Source of the DNA: Amycolatopsis camponoti
Lineage (GTDB): Bacteria; Actinomycetota; Actinomycetes; Mycobacteriales; Pseudonocardiaceae
Direction of reading: 5' to 3'
NCBI RefSeq assembly: GCF_902497555.1
Contig: NZ_CABVGP010000002.1
Location: 2,988,501 to 3,052,500, forward strand
Length of the DNA stretch: 64,000 nt
Each line of letters opens with the position of its first letter. The stretch's first letter is position 1. The notes beneath the pieces were generated by a model. It made no database searches and was not told where the DNA came from. It saw only the letters and a program-made list of their open reading frames with translations. Positions 41,410 to 49,822 of this stretch are shown piece by piece. The position numbers and the translations under genes were made by a program.

Positions 41410-42548
41410 GCGCTCGCCTTCGCCGCGACGGACGTGAAGCTGGTGCGGCGCATCGTGTCCTCGTAGGCGCCGATCGCGTCGAGCAGGCCGAGCCGGCCGC
41501 CGCACGCCTCGGCCAGTGCGTCGCGGAGGCGGTGCGCGTCCCGCATCGCCAGGTTGGCACCGAACCCCGGGGCCAGGTGGATGGCGTCGCCGATGACCGT
41601 CACCGCGGTGGCGGGCCAGGCGGGCACCGGCGGGATCGTCCCGATCCGCAGGGCGGCCGTGACGTCCGGCCACGCCTGCGCGACGACCGACCGCAGGGCC
41701 GGGTGCAGGTCCGCGGCCAGCTCCCCGGCCTGCTGCCACACCGCGGCCGGTGAGCGTGCCGCGCCGAGCCGTTCCCGGGTGACGGGCACGGCCCACATCA
41801 CGTAGTCCTCGGCCTCGGCGACCACGCGGGAATCCAGTGCGGGCAGCCATTCCTCCCGCGCGAGCGCCGGTCGCCGGGCGAACCGCAGCACGCCCAGCAC
41901 CATCGTCGTGCCGCGCACCTGCGCGGCGGCCGGACTGTCGCCGATCAGCTCCGGCAACCCGGTACCGGCCACCGCTCGCAGCGGAGTCGCGCCCATGATC
42001 ATGCGCCGTCCCGTGTCGAGCACCCGCGCGTCCGGCAGGTACCGGCGGCGTACGGCCGAACCGATGCCGTCCGCGCCGACGAGCACGTCCGCGGTGTCCG
42101 TGCGGCCGTCGGCGAAGAACGCGTGGACCGTGCCGTCGGCGCGCTGCTCGAACCGCGTGAACTCCGCCCCGAACCGGACCACGTCGTCCAGCCCCGTCAG
42201 CAGCACCGCCCGGAGCAGCGGCCGGTGGACCTGCCGGCCGGGGCGTGCCCGGCCCGCGAGCCCGTCGGACGGCCGGGTGCCCTCGACGGCGAGTTCCCCG
42301 CCCGCTTCGGACAGGGTCAGGGGCCGCTCACGCGGTCCTCCCGCGGTGGCCTCCACCATGGCCACGTGCGCCGGGGGCAGGCACGCCCGCAGCGCCGCCG
42401 CGCCCCGGTCGTCGAGGTGCAGGCTCACGCCCTGCGGACGTCCCCGCGCGCTGTCCCGTTCGTAGACCGCGACGTCGATCCCTCTCCGGCGGAGCCCGTG
42501 GGCCAGGGTCAGCCCACCCGGACCGGCGCCGATCACGATCACCTTCAT
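41406..42548 (-). CDS. FAD-dependent monooxygenase (TetX/PHBH-like)
   Basis: A 380-residue flavoprotein. KVIVIGAGPGGLTLAHGLRRRGIDVAVYERD is the FAD Rossmann motif, VLVGADGIGSAVRRRYLPDA the DG motif and VTVIGDAIHLAPGFGANLAMRDAHRLRDAL the GD motif. The set matches aromatic/TetX-like class A monooxygenases. ATG 42548 follows AAAGGG. It is divergent from a TetR gene with two operator-like repeats between them, so expression is likely inducible by a small molecule. TetX-type antibiotic modification is one possibility, not shown. Confidence 0.87.
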   Translation of the reverse strand: MKVIVIGAGPGGLTLAHGLRRRGIDVAVYERDSARGRPQGVSLHLDDRGAAALRACLPPAHVAMVEATAGGPRERPLTLSEAGGELAVEGTRPSDGLAGRARPGRQVHRPLLRAVLLTGLDDVVRFGAEFTRFEQRADGTVHAFFADGRTDTADVLVGADGIGSAVRRRYLPDARVLDTGRRMIMGATPLRAVAGTGLPELIGDSPAAAQVRGTTMVLGVLRFARRPALAREEWLPALDSRVVAEAEDYVMWAVPVTRERLGAARSPAAVWQQAGELAADLHPALRSVVAQAWPDVTAALRIGTIPPVPAWPATAVTVIGDAIHLAPGFGANLAMRDAHRLRDALAEACGGRLGLLDAIGAYEDTMRRTSFTSVAAKASA

Positions 42549-42560
42549 CCTCGTCACCCT

Positions 42561-42582
42561 TTCTTCACCGCCTGGTGAAGAA
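42561..42582. promoter_or_regulatory. TetR operator, copy 1
   Basis: TTCTTCACC-GCCT-GGTGAAGAA is a perfect 9-bp inverted repeat with a 4-nt spacer, 13 bp upstream of the FAD monooxygenase start. Size and symmetry are typical for TetR operators. Confidence 0.75.
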
Positions 42583-42608
42583 CACGCTACGGCGAGTCCG
42601 GGCAAAAC

Positions 42609-42627
42609 TCCACCGACTGATGAAGAA
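42609..42627. promoter_or_regulatory. TetR operator, copy 2 (imperfect)
   Basis: TCCACCGACTGATGAAGAA matches TTCACCGCCTGGTGAAGAA of copy 1 at 16 of 19 positions in the same orientation, 45 bp away (about four helical turns). It lies 23 bp before the TetR start and may serve for autoregulation. Confidence 0.6.
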
Positions 42628-42649
42628 AGAGTGTTAAGCTCCGGTGGTC

Positions 42650-43255
42650 ATGGCAGAACACGACACCCCCGGCCGCCCCGGACGCTGGCGGTCCGGCGCG
42701 GAGAGCAAGCAGCGGATCCTCGATACCGCGCGCGAACTGTTCGGCGAGCACGGCTACGGCGCCACGACCGTGCGCGCGATCGCCAAGGCGGCGGGGGTCG
42801 ACCCGGCGATGGTGTTCTACTTCTTCGGCACCAAACAGGACCTGTTCGGCGCCGCCGTGGACATGTCCGGCGCCGTCCCGCCCGCCATCGCGTCGATCTT
42901 CACCGGCGGTCTCGACACGATCGGCGAGCGCATCGTCCGGACCCTGGTGGAGAACCTCGACAAGTCCGGCCGCACCCCGTTGGTGATGCTGACCCGGTCG
43001 GCGCCGACCGACGCCCGGTCCGAGACGCTGCTGCGCGAGTTCATCGACCGGGAGATCACCGACCGCCTCGCGGCCCTGCTCGGCACCCCGGACGCCACGG
43101 TGCGGGCCGCCATGGTCAACGTCCAGATCCTCGGTCTCACGGTCGCGCGCTACATCATGCGGATCGAGCCGATCGCGTCCGCCTCCGTCGACGAACTGGT
43201 CGAGCGGTTCGGCCCGCTCGTGCAGTACTGCCTGACCGGACCACCGGCGGCGTGA
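42650..43255 (+). CDS. TetR family transcriptional regulator
   Basis: A 201-residue TetR regulator: SKQRILDTARELFGEHGYGATTVRAIAKAAGVDPAMVFYFFGTKQDLFGAAV is the HTH and start of the ligand domain. The C-terminal part resembles the TetR_C_17/PsrA-like group (LREFIDREITDRLAALLG). ATG 42650 is preferred to GTG 42644. It is divergent from the FAD monooxygenase/DUF3159 operon and flanked by two operator-like repeats, so it probably represses that operon and itself. Confidence 0.87.
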   Translation: MAEHDTPGRPGRWRSGAESKQRILDTARELFGEHGYGATTVRAIAKAAGVDPAMVFYFFGTKQDLFGAAVDMSGAVPPAIASIFTGGLDTIGERIVRTLVENLDKSGRTPLVMLTRSAPTDARSETLLREFIDREITDRLAALLGTPDATVRAAMVNVQILGLTVARYIMRIEPIASASVDELVERFGPLVQYCLTGPPAA

Positions 43256-43265
43256 TCCGCGGGGT

Positions 43266-43291
43266 GGGCCGGCTGCCGGTGCAGCCGGCCC
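43266..43291. terminator. Terminator between convergent TetR and KAS III-like genes
   Basis: GGGCCGGCTGC (43266-43276), loop CGGT, GCAGCCGGCCC (43281-43291): perfect 11-bp stem in the 57-bp gap between converging genes. No T run, as often in high-GC actinomycetes. Confidence 0.65.
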
Positions 43292-43312
43292 CTCCGAGCC
43301 CGGCGACGAAAC

Positions 43313-44356
43313 TCAGGCGGTGGCCGGCACCGGCTCGACCTGCAGGACGACGGCCGTCCACGTCATGCCGACCCCGATCCCCAGCAGCAGCACGTGCTCG
43401 CCCGGGCCCGCTTCGCCGGTGCGGAGCAGGTGGTCGAGCGCCACGATCTGGTCGCTGGCGCCGAGGTGGCCCACGCGCAGTCCCAGCCCGGTCATCGTGC
43501 GGGACTCGGAAATGCCGAGCGGGCGCAGGATCTGCGTCTCCACCAGCCGGCGGCCGTAGTGCGGGGCGCAGATCTTCGCGATGTCGGGAAGGTCGAGGCC
43601 GACGTCGGACAGCGCTGTCTTGACGACCGCGGTCACGCCGTCGGCGTTGCGGCTGTCGACGTGCGCCGGACCGCCGTGACGGCCGAGCCACTGCCGCTTG
43701 CGGCGGCGGATGTCCAGGGACCGGTGGGCGGTCACGCTGGCCGTGCGGAACGGTTCGTCGCCCCGCTGCAGGCCTTCCAGTGACGGGTCCGTGTAGGACG
43801 CGATCGCGCGGACGCGCGCCAGGCCCGGCCGGCGGGACAACACGACCGCGCTGCCCGCGTCGCCGTAGACGATGCCGGTGTCGGTGTTCCAGTGCGGGAA
43901 CCCCGGCGCGCCGAACCGGTCGCCGGCGGTGATGAGCGCGGCGTCGTGGTCCGGGCGGCCGCGCAGGACGCTCGCCGCGACGTCCAGGCTCGCCACCACG
44001 CTGTTGCTCATCGCGCCGAGCTCGAGCGTGAGCCCGGGACCGGCGCCGACACCGAGCCGGTCGCGCACGAAGGACGCCGCGTGCCAGAAGTCGATGCCGG
44101 CGTGGTAGATCCCGGCGTGCAGGCACAGCATCGGCCAGACCGGCTCGCCGGTCACGGTTTCGGCCTGGCGCAAGGCTTCCCGGCCGGCCCGCACCGCGAG
44201 CTCGGGGCCGGGCAGCGCGGCGACGGCGGTGGAGAGCTGACCGGTCCGGTCGGCCTCGGCGGTGGTGAACTCCCCGGCCGCGAGCGGGACGGCGACCGGC
44301 GTCAGCGCGCCGACCTCGCTGCCGATCCCGGTGAGGTACAGGTCATCGACGCGCAT
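43313..44356 (-). CDS. KAS III-like acyltransferase with Ser-His-Asp triad (DpsC/CerJ group)
   Basis: A 347-residue thiolase-fold protein. The nucleophile position is Ser117 (LELGAMSNSVVASLD) rather than Cys, with His266 (CAPHYGRRL) and Asp302 (GHLGASDQIVALDHL) instead of the KAS III Asn. Asp at the third position is known from CerJ, an acyltransferase, and Ser at the first from DpsC, a propionyl starter enzyme of doxorubicin biosynthesis. So this is more likely an acyl transfer or starter enzyme than a condensing enzyme. It overlaps the small upstream gene by 14 bp. No carrier protein or polyketide synthase is adjacent. Confidence 0.83.
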   Translation of the reverse strand: MRVDDLYLTGIGSEVGALTPVAVPLAAGEFTTAEADRTGQLSTAVAALPGPELAVRAGREALRQAETVTGEPVWPMLCLHAGIYHAGIDFWHAASFVRDRLGVGAGPGLTLELGAMSNSVVASLDVAASVLRGRPDHDAALITAGDRFGAPGFPHWNTDTGIVYGDAGSAVVLSRRPGLARVRAIASYTDPSLEGLQRGDEPFRTASVTAHRSLDIRRRKRQWLGRHGGPAHVDSRNADGVTAVVKTALSDVGLDLPDIAKICAPHYGRRLVETQILRPLGISESRTMTGLGLRVGHLGASDQIVALDHLLRTGEAGPGEHVLLLGIGVGMTWTAVVLQVEPVPATA

Positions 44357-44639
44357 CCGGGGTCACCTCCGGGAGCACGGCTTCGATCTCGGAAAGCATG
44401 TCGTCGAGGTGCAGCGGGGGAGCGGACACGCACCCCGCGGCGGCGAGCTCGGCAGCGACGGCTTCGGCGCTCCCACCGGCGAACCGGTGAAAACCCGCGA
44501 AGCAGGCGAGGCCACTGCCCGGAACGGCGATGGCCAGGTGCGCCCAGCCGGTTTCGCGGTCCCAGCGCACGATCAGCCGGGCGATCCCGGTGACGGTGTG
44601 GGTTTCGCGCAGCACCCGTGTCAACGTCGTGGCGGTCAA
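44343..44639 (-). CDS. Small hypothetical protein coupled to KAS III-like gene
   Basis: A 98-residue protein I do not recognise. I start at TTG 44639 because GAAAGGAAG ends 5 nt upstream. It reads LTATTLTRVLRETHTVTGIARLIVRWD, then GWAHLAIAVPGSGLACFAGFHRFAGGSAEAVAAELAAAGCV in blocks, and ends in DMLSEIEAVLPEVTPDARR. Soluble, mixed alpha/beta, two cysteines. The pattern has no PCP serine motif. The 14-bp overlap with the KAS III-like gene implies coupled translation and possibly a partner role. Confidence 0.6.
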   Translation of the reverse strand: MTATTLTRVLRETHTVTGIARLIVRWDRETGWAHLAIAVPGSGLACFAGFHRFAGGSAEAVAAELAAAGCVSAPPLHLDDMLSEIEAVLPEVTPDARR

Positions 44640-44818
44640 GCAACTTCCTTTCGGCACGGCGAACAGCACGCACCACCGGGCGCGCGCTGCTGGAAAGGGG
44701 GTGGGAACCGCGTCGTCGGGGCCCCGGGAACGCCGACAAACCTACCGCGTTGATCATGCGCGCCGAGTCACCCCCTGATACGCAGAGTGATCGCGGCTGC
44801 TGGTACGGGGAGCGGATT

Positions 44819-44842
44819 GCCGAAAACAGTGGGGTTTTCGGC
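44819..44842. terminator. Hairpin, probable terminator of the 44940 gene
   Basis: GCCGAAAAC (44819-44827), loop AGTGGG, GTTTTCGGC (44834-44842): perfect 9-bp stem about 100 bp downstream of the leftward membrane-protein gene. The remainder of 44640-44939 contains the upstream region of the small gene and no other feature I can support. Confidence 0.5.
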
Positions 44843-44939
44843 CAAGTCGATCATGAGGTTCCTTCGGGTTAGTCTCACGCTCCGTAGTTGTGGGTCTGGG
44901 TGCCTCGGGGTTGCGGCGCGCTTCCTGACCGTCGGCCAG

Positions 44940-45743
44940 CTATCGGTCTTCCCAGGTCGTGACGTGCAGGATGACCGCGTTGTCGGCGTCGCGGCGAAGA
45001 ATGGATACGTACCCGGTGTGCTGTTTCGATGAGCGGAAACAGAAGGATCCGCCGACGCCCAGGGAGGGAAAAGGTGGCCAGGCGAACGTGTCCTGGCAGC
45101 TGAAGTAGAGTTTGGCCGGCGCGGTGACGGCCGGATAATAGTAGACGTTGGGCGCGTTTACGGCTTGTACGGAATCGTATTGGTTTCCTCCTCCTTCGTG
45201 GTACAGGTCGTAGTCGCCTGTGGCGCCGTTTTCGTTGTCCGGCTTCACGACGGGCGGCGACCGGTCCACGTCCACGGCGGCGTGGCGCGGCAGCGTGATG
45301 GTCTGGTCGACGAGTTTCCGCGGCTGGTCAGTGTCCGGTGCCCCGGTGGCGCCGCCGGGATCCGTCGTCTGCGTCTGTGGTGGAGCCGAACTGGTTGAAG
45401 GTCGAGTGGTGGGTGGGGTCGGTGCCGGCAATACGGCAGGCGTGCTGCCCGAGTTGATCAGGTCTCTGATCTTCATCGTGCCGCCCGCTCCCAATATCAG
45501 GCAGCCGACGACCAGCAAGGCCACGGCCGGACCGGTTCGGCGGCGCCAGAACCAGGAACTGGCGACGAACAGGAATGCGACGATCGTGAGCACCGTCAGC
45601 AAGATGTCGGAGTTCAGGAAGCTGTACAGCCCCGCTGCCGCGGCAATTGTATCGGCAACGACCCCGACTCGCCATAGCCGGTTTCGGTGCGTTGCTCCGG
45701 AATCGGACGGTGGTGATTCCGGTGGGGCGTGCTGTTCGTTCAT
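44940..45743 (-). CDS. Hypothetical membrane-anchored protein with extracellular domain
   Basis: A 267-residue protein of unknown family. After a hydrophilic N-terminus there are three hydrophobic segments (VGVVADTIAAAAGLYSFLNS, LLTVLTIVAFLFVASSWFW, GPAVALLVVGCLILGAGG), then a Pro/Thr/Ser-rich linker and a C-terminal domain with two cysteines (FSCQDTF, SFCFRSS) and Tyr-rich NVYYYPAV. The linker followed by a Cys-containing domain suggests an extracytoplasmic sensor or wall-facing domain. ATG 45743 is chosen over ATG 45833, which lacks a ribosome site. Codon use is less GC-biased than in neighbours. Confidence 0.6.
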   Translation of the reverse strand: MNEQHAPPESPPSDSGATHRNRLWRVGVVADTIAAAAGLYSFLNSDILLTVLTIVAFLFVASSWFWRRRTGPAVALLVVGCLILGAGGTMKIRDLINSGSTPAVLPAPTPPTTRPSTSSAPPQTQTTDPGGATGAPDTDQPRKLVDQTITLPRHAAVDVDRSPPVVKPDNENGATGDYDLYHEGGGNQYDSVQAVNAPNVYYYPAVTAPAKLYFSCQDTFAWPPFPSLGVGGSFCFRSSKQHTGYVSILRRDADNAVILHVTTWEDR

Positions 45744-46047
45744 GGACCTGTTCCGGTGGGTCGCGTTTTTGAGAGGTGGCCTGGAAGGGTGCAGTGAGGA
45801 AATCTGCGTTGTCGAACCCAGGTTGGCGGCCATAAAAGTTACTGTTCAAGCGCTTGGCGTGTGCGTTCGAGAATTTTCGTGATCAATTTTCCGCAAATTG
45901 GGAAATGGTGGTCGTTGATGTTCGGAAAGCGGCACCGTCTGGCAATCCCTCGGCTTTGCCGGATCCGGTTCCGCTCAGGCGGCCGCGCAGGTTGCCGGCA
46001 ACGGGTCCCGCGGCACCCTCTCCGTCTGCCGTGCGACGATCTGGGGG
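45744..46047. promoter_or_regulatory. Divergent intergenic region (membrane protein / SNF2 helicase)
   Basis: 304 bp of comparatively low GC without a gene I can support. It should contain promoters for both neighbours; no clear operator or terminator was seen. Confidence 0.3.
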
Positions 46048-49000
46048 ATGCCGGATCGGATGAAGGAGCCACAGACCTTGCCCCTGGTGCATGCTCTGTG
46101 GTCGCCGGGCCGGGGGCTGGTGCTCTGGGCGGAGCACGACCGGCGCCCGGCCGGCACGGCGAGTCGCTCGGCGCAGATCGCGCTTCCGCATCCGTTCGCC
46201 GTCTCCAGCGCGAACCTGACCGCCCTGCACCCCGGCAAGCCCACCTCGGCGACCTTGCTGCTGCCGTCGCGGGCGAATCGGCCGCTCGCTTCCTCCGAGG
46301 CGGCGGCGACGTCCGGCAAAAGGCGTGGCCCGACACTGCGGCCCTGGTCGGTGCCAGCCTTGATCGTGGACGCGTCCGAGCTGGACGACCTCGACGACGC
46401 CGCCTCGTACGGCGCTTCGGTCACCTACCTGCGGGCGGTGGCCCGCCTGGCCGCGGATCTGGTGCGACGCGGGCGGGTGCTGCCGACGCTGGTCCGCCAG
46501 GGCGACGCGGCGGAGGCCCGGTGGCGGCCCGTGCTCCAGGGCGTCGACTTCGTCGCGTTCGACGCGCTGGTCGCGGCCATGCCGCCGGTCGGGCGGGCCG
46601 AGCAGATCGCGCCGCTCACCGGGGCCTCGCCGCGCGCGCTCGTCACCGATGCCCTGCACACCCTGGTCGACGCGGCGGTCCGGGACCGGCTGGCGCGGGC
46701 GGATCCGCCCGTCGACCTGCGCGGCGACCGGGGCGCGGCCGGCGTGTGGCTGTCCGCTCTGCAGGGCGGCGATCCCCGGGTCGAGCTGCCGCTCGACGAG
46801 CTCGGGGTCGTGGCCGGCGCCGTCGCGAAGTGGGATGAGGTCGCCGACACCGACGTCGTCGACGGCCGGGCGTGCTTCCGGCTGGCCGAGGTCGCCACCC
46901 TGCGTCAGCCGGCCGACGACGAGGACGATCCCGACGACCAGACCGGCGACGGCACCAAGTGGCAGCTGCGGTTCCTCCTGCGCGCGACGGCCGATCCGAG
47001 CCTGCTGCTCTCAGCCGGGCAGATCTGGTCGGGCGAGGCGAACGGGCTGGTCAGGGACCCGAGAGGGTTGTTCGCCGCCGAGCTGGGCCGGGCCGCGCTG
47101 GTGGAACCGATGCTGGCGCCGGCGCTGCGCAGGACGCAGCCGTCCGAGTACGACCTGACCGTCGAGGAAGCCGAGCGGTTCCTCACCTCGGGCGCGAACC
47201 GGCTGGTCGAGGCCGGGTTCGAAGTGCAGCTCCCGGCCACCTGGGACGGCAGGCGCCGGCTCGGGCTGCGGCTCTCCGTCCGCGGCACGCCGTCGGAGCA
47301 GGTCGTCGCCCGCAGCCGGGTGGGCCGCGACGAGCTGGGCGGGTTCCGCTGGTCGATCGCGGTGGGCGACGACGAAATCGGCGAGGAAACCCTGGCGAAG
47401 CTCGTCGCGGCGAAGACACCGTTGGTGCGGCTGCGGGGCCGGTGGATCAGCGTCGACGCCGACCGGCTCCGCGCCGGTCTCGAATTCCTGCGCCGCGACC
47501 CCCATCGGCGCGGTCAACGCCCCACCGCGGCCGAGCTGCTGGCGCTCGTCCACCTCACGCGGGAGGCGCCGCTCCCGGTCACCGACGTCAGCGCCGACGG
47601 CTGGGTCGGGGACATCCTGGCCGAGCGGGTCCACCGGACGCTACGGCCGGTCGAGCTGCCGCCGTCGTTCCGCGCCACCCTGCGCCCCTACCAGCAGCGG
47701 GGGGTCGCCTGGCTGGCGTTCATGTCGGCACTCGGGCTCGGTGCGTGCCTGGCCGACGACATGGGCCTCGGCAAGACCGTCCAGACGCTCGCGCTCGAGG
47801 CCGTCGAGCGAGCGGCCGGTGATCGCCGTCCGACGCTGGTGCTGTGCCCGATGTCGCTGGTCGGCATGTGGCAGCGGGAGGCGGCGAAGTTCGCCCCGGG
47901 CCTGCGCGTCCACGCCCACCACGGCAGCGCCCGCGCGCACGGCGACACGCTCGCCGAGCAGGTTGCCGCGGCCGACCTCGTCGTCACGACCTACGCCACC
48001 GCCGCCCGTGACGCCGACGAACTCGCGAAGGTCGCCTGGCGACGCCTGGTGCTCGACGAAGCGCACGCCATCAAGAACGCCGACACCGCGACGGCCAAGG
48101 CCGTGCGGCGGTTCCCGGCCGGGCACCGGCTCGCGCTGACGGGCACCCCGGTGGAGAACCGGCTGGCGGACCTGTGGTCGGTGCTGGACCTGCTCAACCC
48201 CGGGCTGCTCGGCAGCAGGTTCGAGTTCCGGCAGCGGTTCGCGGCCCCGATCGAGCGCGGCGGCGACACCGCTACGGCCGCAGCGCTGCGCCGCCTCACG
48301 CAGCCGTACCTGCTGCGCCGGGTGAAGACGGACCCCGCGATCGTTCCCGAGCTTCCCGAAAAGCTCGAAATCACGCAGGAGTACCGGCTCACCCGCGAAC
48401 AGGGGACGCTGTACGCCGCGATCGTCGACGAGATGATGAAGAAGATCGAGAACAGCCAGGGCATCAAGCGCCGGGGCAACATCCTCGCCGCGATCACGAA
48501 GCTCAAGCAGGTCTGCAACCACCCCGCGCACCTGCTGCACGACGGTTCCCCGATCGGGCGGCGCTCCGGCAAGGTCGTCCGCCTCGAAGAGATCCTGACG
48601 GAAATCCTGGCGTCGGGCGATCGGGTGCTGTGCTTCACGCAGTACACCGAATTCGGCCACCTGCTCGTGCCCCACCTGGCGGACCGGCTCGGCGTCGAGG
48701 TCGCGTTTTTGCACGGTGGCCTGGCCAAGGGAGCGCGAGACGCGATCGTGGAACGCTTCCAAGCCGGCGACGGGCCGCGGATCCTCTTGCTCTCGCTCAA
48801 AGCCGGCGGCTCCGGGCTCACGCTGACCGCCGCCAGCCAGGTCCTGCACCTGGACCGCTGGTGGAACCCGGCGGTGGAGAACCAGGCCACCGACCGGGCG
48901 TTCCGGATCGGGCAGGGACGGAACGTCCAGGTCCGGAAGTTCGTCTGTCCCGGCACCATCGAGGAACGCATCGACACCCTGATCGCCCGGAAGCGCGCGC

Positions 49001-49104
49001 TCGCGGGCCTGGTCGTCGGCGAGGGCGAAAGCTGGCTCACCGAGCTGTCCACGGACGCGCTGCGCGGCGTGCTCACCCTGGGGGAGGAGGCGATCGATGA
49101 CTGA
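46048..49104 (+). CDS. SNF2-family DEAD/DEAH helicase
   Basis: A 1018-residue SNF2/RapA-type ATPase. The first about 540 residues are a less conserved region with a family-specific SNF2 N-terminal domain. The motor starts at RATLRPYQQRGVAWLAFMS; motif I ADDMGLGKTVQTLAL, motif II RLVLDEAHAIKN, motif III LALTGTPVENRLADLWSVLDLL, and in the second RecA domain ILLLSLKAGGSGLTLTAASQVLHLDRWWNPAVENQATDRAFRIGQ in blocks. Such proteins translocate on duplex DNA. It overlaps a SWIM-finger gene by 8 bp, a frequent actinobacterial pair. Role in repair, transcription or phage defence is open. Confidence 0.92.
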   Translation: MPDRMKEPQTLPLVHALWSPGRGLVLWAEHDRRPAGTASRSAQIALPHPFAVSSANLTALHPGKPTSATLLLPSRANRPLASSEAAATSGKRRGPTLRPWSVPALIVDASELDDLDDAASYGASVTYLRAVARLAADLVRRGRVLPTLVRQGDAAEARWRPVLQGVDFVAFDALVAAMPPVGRAEQIAPLTGASPRALVTDALHTLVDAAVRDRLARADPPVDLRGDRGAAGVWLSALQGGDPRVELPLDELGVVAGAVAKWDEVADTDVVDGRACFRLAEVATLRQPADDEDDPDDQTGDGTKWQLRFLLRATADPSLLLSAGQIWSGEANGLVRDPRGLFAAELGRAALVEPMLAPALRRTQPSEYDLTVEEAERFLTSGANRLVEAGFEVQLPATWDGRRRLGLRLSVRGTPSEQVVARSRVGRDELGGFRWSIAVGDDEIGEETLAKLVAAKTPLVRLRGRWISVDADRLRAGLEFLRRDPHRRGQRPTAAELLALVHLTREAPLPVTDVSADGWVGDILAERVHRTLRPVELPPSFRATLRPYQQRGVAWLAFMSALGLGACLADDMGLGKTVQTLALEAVERAAGDRRPTLVLCPMSLVGMWQREAAKFAPGLRVHAHHGSARAHGDTLAEQVAAADLVVTTYATAARDADELAKVAWRRLVLDEAHAIKNADTATAKAVRRFPAGHRLALTGTPVENRLADLWSVLDLLNPGLLGSRFEFRQRFAAPIERGGDTATAAALRRLTQPYLLRRVKTDPAIVPELPEKLEITQEYRLTREQGTLYAAIVDEMMKKIENSQGIKRRGNILAAITKLKQVCNHPAHLLHDGSPIGRRSGKVVRLEEILTEILASGDRVLCFTQYTEFGHLLVPHLADRLGVEVAFLHGGLAKGARDAIVERFQAGDGPRILLLSLKAGGSGLTLTAASQVLHLDRWWNPAVENQATDRAFRIGQGRNVQVRKFVCPGTIEERIDTLIARKRALAGLVVGEGESWLTELSTDALRGVLTLGEEAIDD

Positions 49105-49822
49105 TCCGCTCCCTTGGTGGCCGACCCGGTTCATCCGTGCGCTGACGGCGATCGGCGTCCTCCTGCCCGCGCCGGGCCAAGGTCGCGTCGTGTCCATGGA
49201 AGTCGGCGCCGGGCGCGTCGACGCCGAGGTGCACGACGGCCGCCCTCGCCAGGTGCGCATCGGGCTGACGGCGTTCGGGAAAGCGGACTGGGCGGCGATC
49301 ACCCACGCCCTCGCCGCGAAAGCGTCGCTCACGGTTCTGCTGCTCCGCGGTGAGCTGCCCCGCGACGTCGAACAGATCTTCAAGGCGGTCCGGCTGCCGC
49401 TGTTCCCGTCGTCGGCGCGGGAGGTGTCCCTGGACTGCACCTGCCCGGCCGTCGAGGTGCCGTGCGGCCACCTGAACGCCGTGTTCACCGCGCTCGTGGC
49501 GCGGGTCGACGACGATCCGTTCACCGTGCTCGCCCTGCGCGGCCGGACCCGCGAAGCGCTGCTGGAGGAGCTGAAGAACCGGCTCATCTCCGCCGAGCCG
49601 CTCGACCCCGACGACCGGTCTCCGGCCTTGACCGAGGTCATGGACACCTTCTTCGAGTGCGGCCCGGCCCCGGGCCTGGGCGGCGCGGCGCCGTTGCACG
49701 GGCCGCGGACGTCGTTCGACGCGCTGCTGGACCAGGCCCCGCCGTTCGCGATCACGGTGGGCGGCGAAAACGTCGCCGACCTGCTCCGGCCGGTGTACCG
49801 GGCACTCGCGGACGGCAGTTAG
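49097..49822 (+). CDS. SWIM zinc-finger protein
   Basis: A 241-residue protein with the SWIM motif CxCx6CxH in LDCTCPAVEVPCGHLNAVF near residues 115-130, a zinc site used for protein or DNA contacts. The N-terminus WWPTRFIRALTAIG and the C-terminal part FDALLDQAPPFAI match SWIM proteins partnered with SNF2 helicases. Its ATG lies inside the end of the helicase gene, so the two are co-translated and probably form a complex. Its stop overlaps the convergent ABC permease. Confidence 0.87.
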   Translation: MTDPLPWWPTRFIRALTAIGVLLPAPGQGRVVSMEVGAGRVDAEVHDGRPRQVRIGLTAFGKADWAAITHALAAKASLTVLLLRGELPRDVEQIFKAVRLPLFPSSAREVSLDCTCPAVEVPCGHLNAVFTALVARVDDDPFTVLALRGRTREALLEELKNRLISAEPLDPDDRSPALTEVMDTFFECGPAPGLGGAAPLHGPRTSFDALLDQAPPFAITVGGENVADLLRPVYRALADGS

